A stretch of DNA of 64,000 nucleotides from Chitinophagaceae bacterium (GCA_947372105.1 CANBSH010000001.1:1-64000); one strand, 5' to 3'. Shown: positions 53,764 through 63,013, counted from the stretch's first letter. Notes: generated by a model from the letters alone, not told the origin. Program-made: numbers and translations.

Positions 53764-55089
53764 TTAAACAGCCTTTTTATAATAAAATAACCTGTAAATC
53801 ACTAAAACAACGGCTACTAAACATATAGCAGTTAGGGCAGAATAAGGTTTATCAATCACCACTGCCAATGCCACTAACGCATAGGATAATACAAAAATAA
53901 CGCAGAAAATAGGGGTCCATTTTTTTAAAGCCCCAGTGACTGACTCATTTCCTTGATTTTTTTGTCTCAAAATAAGTAAAGTAGCCGCCGAAGTGCTCAT
54001 CCCCATGCAATCTAGAAATATGCTAAAGCTTAATACATCATCTACCCCTTTACCAAAAAAGGTCACCAAAATAGTAGTGATGGCAAATAAAGTTAATCCA
54101 GGAACTAAGGCTTCTGTTGTAGGATGTTTTTGTTGAAAAATTTTAGGCAAGACTTTGTCCTCACTCATCGCAAACATAACGCGAGGATTACTCATTAAAA
54201 TGACATTCACGTAAGCCAACACACTTAATACCATAGCAAAATCAAAAACCTTAGCGCCTAATTTACCAAACCAAGCTTCAAAAAGAAGTGACCCAATGGC
54301 ATTTGCATTTTTCATGGATTCAAACCCAATCACTTTAATATAAGTATAATTAATAGTGAGATATAAAAACAAAACAACTAATATGCCCACTACAATACCA
54401 CGCTGCATGGTTTTCGCGGATTTTACTTCAGATCCAAAATTGATGGTTTGTTGATAGCCTCCGTATGTAAAAAACACAGACACTAAACTAACTAATAAAA
54501 GTAAGGCTCCATTAGTTCCATCATACACGTAAATTTTTCCTTCATTCACTCCGTGTGGCGGAACTGTCACCCCTTTGAATAAAGAAGAAATTAATAAAAC
54601 AATTAAACTAATTTTCACCACTGTCAAAATGTTTTGTGTGCGGCTACTCGTTTTTAATCCCAATAAATTCACCACATAAAATAATGCCACCGATAAAGAA
54701 GCTACTCCAATATTAAATAATGTACCAGAAGGTTGTCCAAATAATAAATCACTTACATAGTCGGCTCCAATTAAAGCTACTACGGCTAAAGAAGCTGCAT
54801 TGCTAATTAATATTAAAACATTTATGGTAAACCCTACCCCTGGATGATAACAATGCGCAAACACTTTATAATACCCTCCCATTACGGGTAAACGTTGTCC
54901 AATTTCAGCATAAGTTAATGCTCCAAACAAAGCAATCACCCCTCCTATTAACCAAGCCGTGAAAAAAATACCAGGTGTTCCTGACTTTGCAGCAATCGTA
55001 GCAGGGGTTTTAAAAATACCCATCCCTATAACTAAACTCACCACAATCATGGTTAAACTAAAAAAATTAATGCTTTGTTTTGATTTCAT
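53764..55089 (-). CDS. APC-family amino acid permease
   Basis: The 441-aa integral membrane protein has about 12 helices and the APC start FFSLTMIVVSLVIGMGIFKTPATIA (about 9-33), with the unwound GMGIF substrate site. ALTYAEIGQRLPVMGGYYKVF and FFTYGGYQQTINFGSEVKS are further family segments. It resembles LAT-type transporters that move neutral amino acids. The actual substrate cannot be read from sequence. It is divergent from btuB and precedes the tolC operon by about 125 bp. Confidence 0.9.
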   Translation of the reverse strand: MKSKQSINFFSLTMIVVSLVIGMGIFKTPATIAAKSGTPGIFFTAWLIGGVIALFGALTYAEIGQRLPVMGGYYKVFAHCYHPGVGFTINVLILISNAASLAVVALIGADYVSDLLFGQPSGTLFNIGVASLSVALFYVVNLLGLKTSSRTQNILTVVKISLIVLLISSLFKGVTVPPHGVNEGKIYVYDGTNGALLLLVSLVSVFFTYGGYQQTINFGSEVKSAKTMQRGIVVGILVVLFLYLTINYTYIKVIGFESMKNANAIGSLLFEAWFGKLGAKVFDFAMVLSVLAYVNVILMSNPRVMFAMSEDKVLPKIFQQKHPTTEALVPGLTLFAITTILVTFFGKGVDDVLSFSIFLDCMGMSTSAATLLILRQKNQGNESVTGALKKWTPIFCVIFVLSYALVALAVVIDKPYSALTAICLVAVVLVIYRLFYYKKAV

Positions 55090-55252
55090 GCTTACGTTTT
55101 TAAGTATGCAAATAATTTAAATTTAATATAAAACTACTTAGTCTAATTGCTTAAGCAACTACCCTATTTTAATAAGCTTAAATATAACAAAAAGCGGTTA
55201 AGTTTTCAACAATGGGTTAATAATTAATGCATTCGGCAAAATTATTTACACT

Positions 55253-55260
55253 TATGTTTG
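55253..55260 (+). promoter_or_regulatory. Putative btuB promoter -7 element
   Basis: TATGTTTG matches TAnnTTTG exactly, 7 nt before the first base of the cobalamin aptamer. The transcript would therefore begin almost at the riboswitch. Confidence 0.55.
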
Positions 55261-55267
55261 TCTTGGA

Positions 55268-55425
55268 ATTAGGTTCATGCAAATGATTAAAAGGGAACCC
55301 CGTTTAAATCGGGGGCTATTCCCGTAGCTGTGAGTTCATTGCCAAAAGCAATCAATGCAATATATCCACTGAAGCAATTTGGGAAGGATGCATTCAAAAA
55401 GAACAAGCCAGAAGACCTGCCTAAT
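55268..55425 (+). ncRNA. Cobalamin riboswitch aptamer
   Basis: Hallmarks are in order: ATTAGG (55268-55273) pairs with CCTAAT (55420-55425) as P1; ATTAAAAGGGAA; an internal CCCCG/CGGGG hairpin; GCTATTCCCGTAGCTGTGAG; TCCACTG; GGGAAGG; and the B12 box AGCCAGAAGACCTGCC. The 55090-55594 gap holds this aptamer and a leader of about 170 nt. That leader has a small GCTTT/AAAGC hairpin at about 55439-55455 and a start-codon hairpin at 55566-55600. Confidence 0.95.
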
Positions 55426-55565
55426 TAATAAATCAACAGCTTTCGGGTAAAAAGCAAGGATTGTAAAAAAAAGATTTGCGTTTGTATAACATTGGATCAC
55501 TTAAAAAGGGATCTTATGCTTTGTAACATGCACATCAATTAATTATGGTTCTCTTTCTCCAGGAA

Positions 55566-55600
55566 GCTCATTGTTAACAATAAAAAACAAAACAATGAGC
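55566..55600 (+). promoter_or_regulatory. Start-codon-sequestering hairpin of btuB
   Basis: A perfect 10-bp stem (55566-55575 with 55591-55600) and a 15-nt loop place the ATG at 55595-55597 in the 3' arm. It is a likely translational expression platform for the riboswitch upstream. Confidence 0.7.
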
Positions 55601-57538
55601 CAAAAATTATTTACGCTCTGGGTGTGCATCATGGCCGCCTTCCCTTCTGTCTTGGGGCAAAAAAAAGACCTTTCTCTGAATGACAGCTCTCAGTCAAACA
55701 ATCGAACTTTAGAAGACGTTGTAATTACTGCCAACAAAATTGCACAAAAACAAAACAGTACCGGCAAAGTCATCACTGTAATTAATCAAGAACAGCTTAT
55801 CGCAAATGCAGGAAGAACCGTTGCTCAAATACTCAATGAGCAAGTAGGATTATCACTTCCCGGAAGTTTAAGTAATGCAGGTACAGTTCCTAGTATTTAC
55901 ATGCGAGGTGCTTCTAGTGGACGTACTTTGATTTTGATAGATGGAAATCCTGTGGGAGATCCTTCCATGATTAGTAATGAGTTTGATTTAAACTTAGTGC
56001 CCTTAGATCAAATTGAAAGAATTGAAATTTTAAAAGGATCGCAAAGTACTTTGTATGGATCAGACGCCATTGGTGGAGTGATTAATATTATCACCAAAAA
56101 ATCTAGCGCCACTCATTGGATCGGCGGTGCCAGCAAAGGCAGTTATGGTACTCAAAAATGGAATATTCAACATCATAACAATTGGGGTAAACTTAATTTG
56201 AATGCAGGTATTGAGCAACAAACTGCCACTGGATTTTCTTCTGCCACCGACATCAAAAACACGGGTAAATTTGATCCAGATGGATATGAAAATAAAAGTT
56301 GGTTTGTAAAATTACAATATGATATTAAGCCTTCCCTGCAAGCTACCCTATTTACACGCAAAACGGCCTATACTGCTGCCATTGACTATGGCGCTTTTAT
56401 GGATGATAAAGACGATCATTTTAAAAATGCGACTCAACTTACTGGAACTGAAATAAAATATCAAAAAAATAAAACTAAAGTTCAATTTCAATATCAAATG
56501 AGTACACAAGATCGAAGTTATAAAAATGATAGCGTCGATAAAACGTATACGATTTATGAAGACAATCAATACGCAGGGAAATCTCATTTTGCCGACTTGT
56601 TAGTGGCACAACAAATTCACCCTAATATCCAATGGATTGTAGGGTCCGACTTTAGATATGGATCCTATCATCAAACTTATATTTCATTGAGCCAATGGGG
56701 GCCTTATAATGATCAATTCAAAGACACTTTCCAATTTCAAAATGCATTGTACAGTTCCCTATTACTGAATGACTCCAAAAACAAATGGTTACTTGAAATA
56801 GGCGGCAGATTTAATAAACAATCCAGATACGGAAACAATCAAACCTTCACCGTGAGTCCTTCCTATAAAATAAATAGTGAATGGAGAATCTTAGCCAATA
56901 TATCTTCTGGATTTAAAGCGCCTTCTTTATATCAATTAAGCTATAATGAAAAATTATTGCCTGAGAAATCGGTAAACGCTGACATGGGTATCGAATATAA
57001 ATCCAATACATTATATACCAGACTTGTCGCTTATCAACGAACTATTGATAATGGAATTGATTATAATTATATTGACTATAATTTTTTCAACTTTATCCAA
57101 CAAAAAGTAAATGGATTAGAATTAGAAGTAAAATGGAATCCCAATGAGCACCATCAAATTTCAGGCAACCTGAGTTGGATGGATGGAAAGGAAACCAACC
57201 AAAATAGAGTCACGACCACCGATACCATCACCTACCCTTATTTATTAAAACGCCCCAAAAACACCTTGGGTTTACAATGGCGTTTTGAACCCAACCAAAA
57301 ATGGTCTTTCCAATTACATGCGCAATATGTAGGTGCTAGATATGATGTAGGTGGTTATGCAACAGATGATGTAAAATTACAGGACTACACTTTATTCAAT
57401 GCGCATGTGCAATATAAGATGAGTAAACATGTGTTGTTGTTTAGTGATATTCAAAATGCAACGAATACTACATTCAATGAAATTAATGGGTACAATAGCA
57501 TCGGACGCATGTGGATGTTGGGTATACAAATACATTAA
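55595..57538 (+). CDS. btuB: TonB-dependent cobalamin receptor BtuB
   Basis: This receptor brings vitamin B12 or a related corrinoid across the outer membrane. The ATG at 55595 gives 647 aa with a signal peptide (to about 21, PSVLGQ); a TTG 24 nt upstream is the only alternative. A TonB-box-like LEDVVITANK, the plug domain (SIYMRGASSGRTLILIDGNPVGDP, RIEILKGSQSTLYGSDAIGGVINIIT) and a 22-strand barrel ending GRMWMLGIQIH are visible. The cobalamin riboswitch upstream identifies the ligand class. btuCDF are not in the window. Confidence 0.93.
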   Translation: MSQKLFTLWVCIMAAFPSVLGQKKDLSLNDSSQSNNRTLEDVVITANKIAQKQNSTGKVITVINQEQLIANAGRTVAQILNEQVGLSLPGSLSNAGTVPSIYMRGASSGRTLILIDGNPVGDPSMISNEFDLNLVPLDQIERIEILKGSQSTLYGSDAIGGVINIITKKSSATHWIGGASKGSYGTQKWNIQHHNNWGKLNLNAGIEQQTATGFSSATDIKNTGKFDPDGYENKSWFVKLQYDIKPSLQATLFTRKTAYTAAIDYGAFMDDKDDHFKNATQLTGTEIKYQKNKTKVQFQYQMSTQDRSYKNDSVDKTYTIYEDNQYAGKSHFADLLVAQQIHPNIQWIVGSDFRYGSYHQTYISLSQWGPYNDQFKDTFQFQNALYSSLLLNDSKNKWLLEIGGRFNKQSRYGNNQTFTVSPSYKINSEWRILANISSGFKAPSLYQLSYNEKLLPEKSVNADMGIEYKSNTLYTRLVAYQRTIDNGIDYNYIDYNFFNFIQQKVNGLELEVKWNPNEHHQISGNLSWMDGKETNQNRVTTTDTITYPYLLKRPKNTLGLQWRFEPNQKWSFQLHAQYVGARYDVGGYATDDVKLQDYTLFNAHVQYKMSKHVLLFSDIQNATNTTFNEINGYNSIGRMWMLGIQIH

Positions 57539-57551
57539 ATGAGCATTTTTC

Positions 57552-57585
57552 AAAAAGCTTTGTATCTTCATACAAAGCTTTTTTT
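57552..57585 (+). terminator. Intrinsic terminator of btuB, touching the marC start
   Basis: A perfect 14-bp stem (57552-57565 with 57570-57583) and a 4-nt loop end in seven T (57579-57585). The next three bases are the marC ATG. Confidence 0.85.
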
Positions 57586-58164
57586 ATGGAAATACATTTT
57601 GACCAACTGTTAACCATTATATTCACCTTATTTGCAGTGATTGATATTGTGGGATCTATTCCTTTGCTTATTTCCATGAAAGAAAAAGTGGGTGAAATTA
57701 AATCATTCAAAGTGACCCTCATTTCAGGAGGATTAATGATATTATTTTTATTTCTTGGCAAACCTTTTTTACAAATATTAGGATTGGATGTAAAATCTTT
57801 TGCTGTGGGAGGTTCTATTGTGATATTTTTATTAGGGTTGGAGATGGTATTAGGACATGAAATATTTAAAGGCGATAAAAATGCGCATAGTGGAGCCGTG
57901 GTACCAATTGCTTTTCCCATTATCGCAGGAAGTGGGACACTAACAACCATCATGTCTTTGAAAGCCAACTTTGAAGAAGCTTATATTGCGGCAGGTATTA
58001 TCATCAATTTAATTGTAGTCTATATCGTACTTAAATCACTTAATTATATTGAAAGATTATTAGGCCCCGGTGGCTTACTAGCCGTACGTAAGTTTTTTGG
58101 AGTCATCTTGCTAGCTATTGCCGTTAAAATTTTCTCTAGCAATATTGGTGCTATTAAAAGATAG
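57586..58164 (+). CDS. MarC-family integral membrane protein
   Basis: The 192-aa protein starts at ATG 57586 (MEIHFDQLLTIIFTLFAVID); an upstream in-frame ATG at 57511 is inside btuB. Six hydrophobic helices and the MarC segments FAVIDIVGSIPLLISM, GGSIVIFLLGLEMVLG and PIAFPIIAGSGTLTTIMSL are visible. Despite the name, a role in antibiotic resistance was not upheld for E. coli MarC, and the function is unknown. It lies directly after the btuB terminator, so its expression needs read-through or an unseen promoter. Its 3' end overlaps the convergent sulfatase by 11 bp. Confidence 0.9.
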   Translation: MEIHFDQLLTIIFTLFAVIDIVGSIPLLISMKEKVGEIKSFKVTLISGGLMILFLFLGKPFLQILGLDVKSFAVGGSIVIFLLGLEMVLGHEIFKGDKNAHSGAVVPIAFPIIAGSGTLTTIMSLKANFEEAYIAAGIIINLIVVYIVLKSLNYIERLLGPGGLLAVRKFFGVILLAIAVKIFSSNIGAIKR

Positions 58165-59701
58165 ACTCTTTCTTTAAAATTTCAAGTGCTTCTTGATCCT
58201 TATATTCATTGATAAGAATTCTCAATTGATTTTTCAATTGATTGATGAGTTTTATTTTAGAGACGTCATGAATGACATTATTCATTTCATGAGGATCTTT
58301 ACTTAAATCATATAATTCCCATTGATTATTGGGTCCATAAAATCTTATTAATTTATAACGCTGTGTTCTGATGCCAAAGTGAGGAGCTACTTTATGAGGT
58401 TCAGGATACTCATAATAATGATAATAAATCGCATCCCTCCACTTCAAAGTAGCTTTTGGATTTTTAAGTATTGGAAAAAAACTTTTTCCTTGTATTTCTT
58501 TGGGAATTTTTAATCCTGCCATATCTAACAGAGTAGGCGCAAAATCTACATTGAGTACCATATTTTGAATCTGCGTGCCTGGTTTAATTTTTGTTGGATA
58601 TTTTATGACAAAAGGAGTTCTCAAACTTTCTTCATACATAAATCTTTTATCAAACCAGCCATGTTCTCCTAAATAAAATCCTTGATCAGAAGCATAAATC
58701 ACAATAGTATTTTTATCGAGCCCTGTGCTATCTAGATAATGTAATATTCGTCCAATATTCCTGTCCAATGATTTTGCAGTTGCCAAATAATCTTTTAAAT
58801 AACGCTGATATTTCCATTCTATAACCGCTTTTGAATCGTTTTTAATTTGCTCATATTGCTTTTGAATCGAATTATAATAATTAGAGTAAGCCTCCTTTTC
58901 ATTGGAGTTCAATCTGCCAAACATACCTGGCTTTTTATAGTTGACATTCATTTTTAAATCATCGCCAAGTAGCATTGTTTTATCAATAGTCATATCTTGT
59001 TCAGAAGCGGCCACTCTATCTTTATAAGTGTCATAAAAATTTTCCGGCATACTAAAATTTTGATCATCATATGCTCCTAAATCTTCTATAGCAGGCATCC
59101 AGTTACGATGTGTTGCTTTTTCTCCAATGACTAAAAAAAAGGGTCTTGTGCTATCTCTTTGATGCAACCAATCAAAAGAAAAATCACTTATTAAATTGGT
59201 GACATAGCCTTTATATCGAGTGGTATCATGAGACATATTAATAAAATCCGGTTGATAATAGTTCCCTTGATCTGGTAAAATTTTCCAATAATCAAAACCT
59301 TGAGGATAAGATTGCAAATGCCATTTGCCCACCCAAGCCGTTTGATAATTTGCGTTTTGTAATAATTTTTGAACTTGTTGCTGTGTGCCGTCAAATAATC
59401 GTTTAGGACTATTATCCTTTAACCCATTTAAATGACTGTATTTCCCTGTTAGAAGTACCGCTCTACTGGGTGCACAAATCGAATTCGTTACAAAAACATT
59501 TTTTAAAATAGCTCCCTCATTAGCAATACGATCAATATTAGGGGTTTTCATTAATTTGCTTCCATACGCCCCTATAGCTTGTTGGGTATGATCATCAGAA
59601 AATATAAATACAATATTTGGCTTGCTATTGGTCTGAGAATACAAATATGCAGACGAATAGAGCAATAACAGCATAGAGATATAAATAATTTTTCGAATCA
59701 T
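58154..59701 (-). CDS. Secreted sulfatase (Cys-type, S1 family)
   Basis: It hydrolyses sulfate esters, probably from polysaccharide. Starting at ATG 59701 gives 515 aa with a signal peptide (about 1-22, YSSAYLYSQ). Metal-binding SDD lies at 35-37 and the formylglycine site CAPSR at Cys76-Arg80, within SICAPSRAVLLTG. GKWHL, YASDQGFYLGEHGWFDKRFMYEE and a C-terminal DUF4976-like region (YELYDLSKDPHEMNN type) follow. Activity needs conversion of Cys76 by an FGE or anSME enzyme, not seen here. No SusC/SusD pair is adjacent, so the glycan is unknown. Confidence 0.92.
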   Translation of the reverse strand: MIRKIIYISMLLLLYSSAYLYSQTNSKPNIVFIFSDDHTQQAIGAYGSKLMKTPNIDRIANEGAILKNVFVTNSICAPSRAVLLTGKYSHLNGLKDNSPKRLFDGTQQQVQKLLQNANYQTAWVGKWHLQSYPQGFDYWKILPDQGNYYQPDFINMSHDTTRYKGYVTNLISDFSFDWLHQRDSTRPFFLVIGEKATHRNWMPAIEDLGAYDDQNFSMPENFYDTYKDRVAASEQDMTIDKTMLLGDDLKMNVNYKKPGMFGRLNSNEKEAYSNYYNSIQKQYEQIKNDSKAVIEWKYQRYLKDYLATAKSLDRNIGRILHYLDSTGLDKNTIVIYASDQGFYLGEHGWFDKRFMYEESLRTPFVIKYPTKIKPGTQIQNMVLNVDFAPTLLDMAGLKIPKEIQGKSFFPILKNPKATLKWRDAIYYHYYEYPEPHKVAPHFGIRTQRYKLIRFYGPNNQWELYDLSKDPHEMNNVIHDVSKIKLINQLKNQLRILINEYKDQEALEILKKESIF

Positions 59702-59770
59702 AGGTTCTATTTTAAATGATTGATTTAAATAAGGGACCCTATTATCTAGCATCGGAACTAACCGCCCTTT

Positions 59771-59815
59771 TTAATACAATAAATTTAATACGAAATATTT
59801 AAATCGTGTATTAAA
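59771..59815. promoter_or_regulatory. Inverted and direct repeats in the sulfatase-dagK gap
   Basis: The 7-mer TTAATAC occurs at 59771-59777 and 59785-59791, and its complement GTATTAA at 59808-59814. The last two form a hairpin, TTTAATACGA with TCGTGTATTAAA (one bulged base). It could be an operator for the divergent genes. Confidence 0.35.
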
Positions 59816-59858
59816 AAAGAAAAGGGATTCGAATTATTATATAATAACAATTAAATGA

Positions 59859-59866
59859 TAATTTTG
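59859..59866 (+). promoter_or_regulatory. Putative -7 element of the lipid kinase gene, leaderless spacing
   Basis: TAATTTTG matches TAnnTTTG exactly and ends 5 nt before ATG 59872. Confidence 0.55.
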
Positions 59867-59871
59867 CGGGG

Positions 59872-60729
59872 ATGATTCATTTCATTTTCAACCCTCATGC
59901 AGGGCATCAAAAAAGCACGCAAAAAAGTAAAATCTTACAACTATTGCGCGAAGTTCCCAATAGTTTAGTTTGGATCACTACGCAACCTTTGGAAGCCACT
60001 CAAATGGCTCAAAAAGCCATTGCACAAAAAGCAGATAAAGTAATTGCAGTGGGAGGTGATGGAACTATCAATGAAGTTGCTTCTGCTCTTATAGAAACCA
60101 CCATTCCATTAGGCATTATACCTTTAGGATCCGGAAATGGATTAGCAAGACATTTAGCCATTCCGCTCCACCCTAAAGAGGCTTTACATGTCGCCTTACA
60201 TGGAAAAGAAATCGCTATGGATGTGGGACTTATTAATAATCGACCTTTTTTTTGTACAATGGGAATTGGTTTTGATGCACAAGTAGCTACTCGATTTTCT
60301 AAATCTGCACAAAGAGGCTTTAAAAATTATGTAAAAGCAACTTTAAAAACTTTATTCCATTATCAACCCATCAAAATAAGTTTGAATCATGGGCCATTTG
60401 AAAAAGTTTTTTCTTTAACGATTGCCAATGCGAATCAGTTTGGAAATAACGCCTATATATCTCCTTACTCTGATGTTCAGGATGCTCAATTAGAAGTGGT
60501 TAAAATAAAACCATTAAATATTTTTCAAGCAGGTTATATGGCCATCCAACTTTTTTCAAAAACAATTCACACTTCCAAGAATACCACTATACAATCTGTG
60601 AAATCATTGCATATACAATATGCATCCAAGCAGCCTTTGCATATTGATGGAGAAGCGCTTTTGACAACCCAGGAAACAATTGAAATAACTATGGAACCCT
60701 TATCTCTTTTAGTAGTGGTTCCATCTTAG
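59872..60729 (+). CDS. Diacylglycerol kinase-family lipid kinase (YegS/DgkB-like)
   Basis: This cytoplasmic kinase phosphorylates a lipid such as diacylglycerol. The 285-aa protein has FNPHAG at 6-11, the nucleotide-binding GGDGTINEVA (61-70), LGSGNGLARHL (85-95) and the C-terminal LHIDGEAL. The exact lipid cannot be read from sequence. An exact -7 element ends 5 nt before the ATG, suggesting a leaderless mRNA. Its TAG stop is the first of five in-frame TAGs created by a 12-bp tandem repeat. Confidence 0.92.
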   Translation: MIHFIFNPHAGHQKSTQKSKILQLLREVPNSLVWITTQPLEATQMAQKAIAQKADKVIAVGGDGTINEVASALIETTIPLGIIPLGSGNGLARHLAIPLHPKEALHVALHGKEIAMDVGLINNRPFFCTMGIGFDAQVATRFSKSAQRGFKNYVKATLKTLFHYQPIKISLNHGPFEKVFSLTIANANQFGNNAYISPYSDVQDAQLEVVKIKPLNIFQAGYMAIQLFSKTIHTSKNTTIQSVKSLHIQYASKQPLHIDGEALLTTQETIEITMEPLSLLVVVPS

Positions 60730-60784
60730 GTTATTTCTTAGGTTATTTCTTAGATTCTTTGTTAGGTTCTTTCTTAGACTCCTT
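60725..60784. repeat. 12-bp tandem repeat (five copies) across the lipid kinase stop codon
   Basis: Units at 60725, 60737, 60749, 60761 and 60773 follow the form CTTAGGTTATTT with increasing changes; the first two are identical. Because 12 is a multiple of 3, each unit repeats TAG in the gene's frame. Confidence 0.9.
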
Positions 60785-60869
60785 TTGTTCAGTTACTTTT
60801 TTGTATCACTACAGTCAATTATTCAATTATAAATTACATAAAAGGTGTGGTAATTTATTATGAAGCCAT

Positions 60870-60877
60870 TATCTTTG
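60870..60877 (+). promoter_or_regulatory. Putative -7 element of the second TonB-dependent receptor
   Basis: TATCTTTG matches TAnnTTTG exactly and ends 9 nt before ATG 60887. It favours that ATG over the upstream one at 60860. Confidence 0.5.
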
Positions 60878-60886
60878 TTACCACCT

Positions 60887-63013
60887 ATGAGAAAAATATA
60901 TTTTTTTGTGCTTCTCTTTTTAAGTTTAAACGCACAAAGCCAAAATAATGTGGCAAAACAAAAAGATACTATTGCGAATAAGTCTGTGAAATCAAATTCT
61001 TTAGAAGATGTTATTGTGACGGCTCAAAAAAAAGAAGAATTAGCACAAAAAATTCCATTGAGTTTAAGCGTTTTTTCAAGTAATACTATTGAACAATTAA
61101 AACTATGGAACAATAAAGATATTTCAGGACTTGTACCTAATTTATATAGTGCAGACCCAGGTGACCATCGGGATGCCATTAGCCTTCGCGGAATCAGCAC
61201 CACCTCCTATGACCCTGCTGTCATTACCTATATAGATGGTGTGGCCCAATTTAATTTAGATACTTATATCCCCACTTTGAATGATATTGAACGCATTGAA
61301 GTTTTAAGAGGACCTCAAGGAACTTTATATGGACGCAATGCCATGGGAGGCGTGATTAATATTATTACAAAACAACCCAATAATACAACCAATGGATATG
61401 CAGAAATCACAGCAGGTAATTTTGGTTTACAAAGAATCATGGGGAGTATAAAAACGCCTTTGGTAAAAAATAAATTATTTTTCGGAATCGGCATTTTACA
61501 ACAACAAAGAAATGGATACTATACTAATACAGTGACCCAAAAAAGTTACGATCAGCAATCTGAATGGACAGGAAATTATTTTATAAAATATCTACCCCGC
61601 CCTAATTGGCAAATTTTATTGAATATTAAAAACTATCAAAGTAATAATCAAGGCGCTTTCCCCTTAACTGCTAATGGCATGGAAGATGCATTTCAGCAAC
61701 CCTATGAGTTAAGCCAAAATGCTGTGACAACTATGAAAGATAACACTTGGAATAGCTCATTACTCATCCAGCATAAAGGGAAACACATTGATTTTACAAG
61801 TACCACAGCTTATCAACAAAATTATCGTTACTATACTAAACCAATAGATGGAGATTTTTCTCCAATAGACGCTATCAGCATCATTAATAATTATGGTAAA
61901 AGCTGGAATAACATTAAAGCATTCACACAGGAATTTAAATTAAATTCCTCCCCTAGTATCAATCAAAAAATAAGTTGGACCGCAGGTGCTTTTCTTTTTT
62001 ATCAAGATGCCCCTTCTAAACAAGCTACTCGATTTGGGAAAGATGCTAACTTGATGATGATTGGAGATTCTTTATTTAGTATCATCAACGAAACTTCAGT
62101 TCAAAAAAAGGGAGTAGAATTATTTGGTCAAATAAACTATGCTATCCATCCCCAATGGCAGTTGACACTGGGTATAAGAAATGATTATGAAAAACAAGAT
62201 CAAACAGTAGCGGGATATTATCAACATGATCCAAGCCCTAGTATCATAAATGTTTTTCCATTCACTCAAGGAAATATTCAATTTAATTCCTTGTCTCCAA
62301 AAATTGCATTGAAGTATCAAGTAGCCCCTCAAAGTATGATGTATTTACAATACAGTCAGGGTTATCGCGTAGGTGGTTTATCTCCTCTTTCTTCCGACCC
62401 TTCTCAACCTCCCTTAATTTCATATCTACCAGAACATAGTCACAATTACGAATGGGGTATGAAAAATAGTTGGTTACAAGACAAAATTAGACTTCAACTT
62501 TCTGCATTTATTACCAAAGTAAATGACGCACAAGTGCCCACTTTGTTATTACCAGATGCTATAACCGTGATTCAAAATATTGGTAAATTAGAAAGTAAAG
62601 GAGTAGAAGTTGAATTGTATGCTGTCCCTACAAAAGGCTTAACAATGAGTTATCATGGAGGTATCACAGATGCTAGTTATTTAAATTCTGGAAAACATCC
62701 TATTATCACACCACAGCACACTCAAGCCATTACAATAAATTATAACTATGAAATAACACCTTTCAGTTCCTTCTATATTCAAACCAGAATGCAATGGATG
62801 GGTGATACTTATTATGATATTAAGAACGAAATTAAGCAAAGCCCTTATTTTGTTCAACATTTTAATATGGGCTGGAATCTAAAAGCAAACAATATTTCTA
62901 TTTGGTGTAAAAATATATGGAACCAAAAATATATTGCATACGCATACGATTTTGGAGCCATTCATTTAGGAGATCCAGCCACATTTGGAATAAGTCTTTC
63001 CCGAAAATTTTAA
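60887..63013 (+). CDS. TonB-dependent outer-membrane receptor
   Basis: This is an active outer-membrane importer of unknown ligand. I prefer ATG 60887 (708 aa), because the signal peptide starts there (MRKIYFFVLLFLSLNAQSQ) and a -7 element lies between it and the earlier ATG at 60860. A TonB-box-like LEDVIVTAQKKEELAQ and the plug domain (ISLRGISTTSYDPAVITYIDG, RIEVLRGPQGTLYGRNAMGGVINIIT) are followed by a barrel ending in a terminal Phe. It lacks the carboxypeptidase-like N-terminal domain of SusC and has no SusD neighbour. This suggests a siderophore or small-molecule receptor. Confidence 0.9.
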   Translation: MRKIYFFVLLFLSLNAQSQNNVAKQKDTIANKSVKSNSLEDVIVTAQKKEELAQKIPLSLSVFSSNTIEQLKLWNNKDISGLVPNLYSADPGDHRDAISLRGISTTSYDPAVITYIDGVAQFNLDTYIPTLNDIERIEVLRGPQGTLYGRNAMGGVINIITKQPNNTTNGYAEITAGNFGLQRIMGSIKTPLVKNKLFFGIGILQQQRNGYYTNTVTQKSYDQQSEWTGNYFIKYLPRPNWQILLNIKNYQSNNQGAFPLTANGMEDAFQQPYELSQNAVTTMKDNTWNSSLLIQHKGKHIDFTSTTAYQQNYRYYTKPIDGDFSPIDAISIINNYGKSWNNIKAFTQEFKLNSSPSINQKISWTAGAFLFYQDAPSKQATRFGKDANLMMIGDSLFSIINETSVQKKGVELFGQINYAIHPQWQLTLGIRNDYEKQDQTVAGYYQHDPSPSIINVFPFTQGNIQFNSLSPKIALKYQVAPQSMMYLQYSQGYRVGGLSPLSSDPSQPPLISYLPEHSHNYEWGMKNSWLQDKIRLQLSAFITKVNDAQVPTLLLPDAITVIQNIGKLESKGVEVELYAVPTKGLTMSYHGGITDASYLNSGKHPIITPQHTQAITINYNYEITPFSSFYIQTRMQWMGDTYYDIKNEIKQSPYFVQHFNMGWNLKANNISIWCKNIWNQKYIAYAYDFGAIHLGDPATFGISLSRKF

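Noticed and set aside
58154..63013. Polysaccharide utilisation locus (sulfatase plus TonB receptor)
   Set aside because: There is no SusD, no glycoside hydrolase and no SusC-type N-terminal domain. The receptor has its own promoter and an unrelated lipid kinase lies between.
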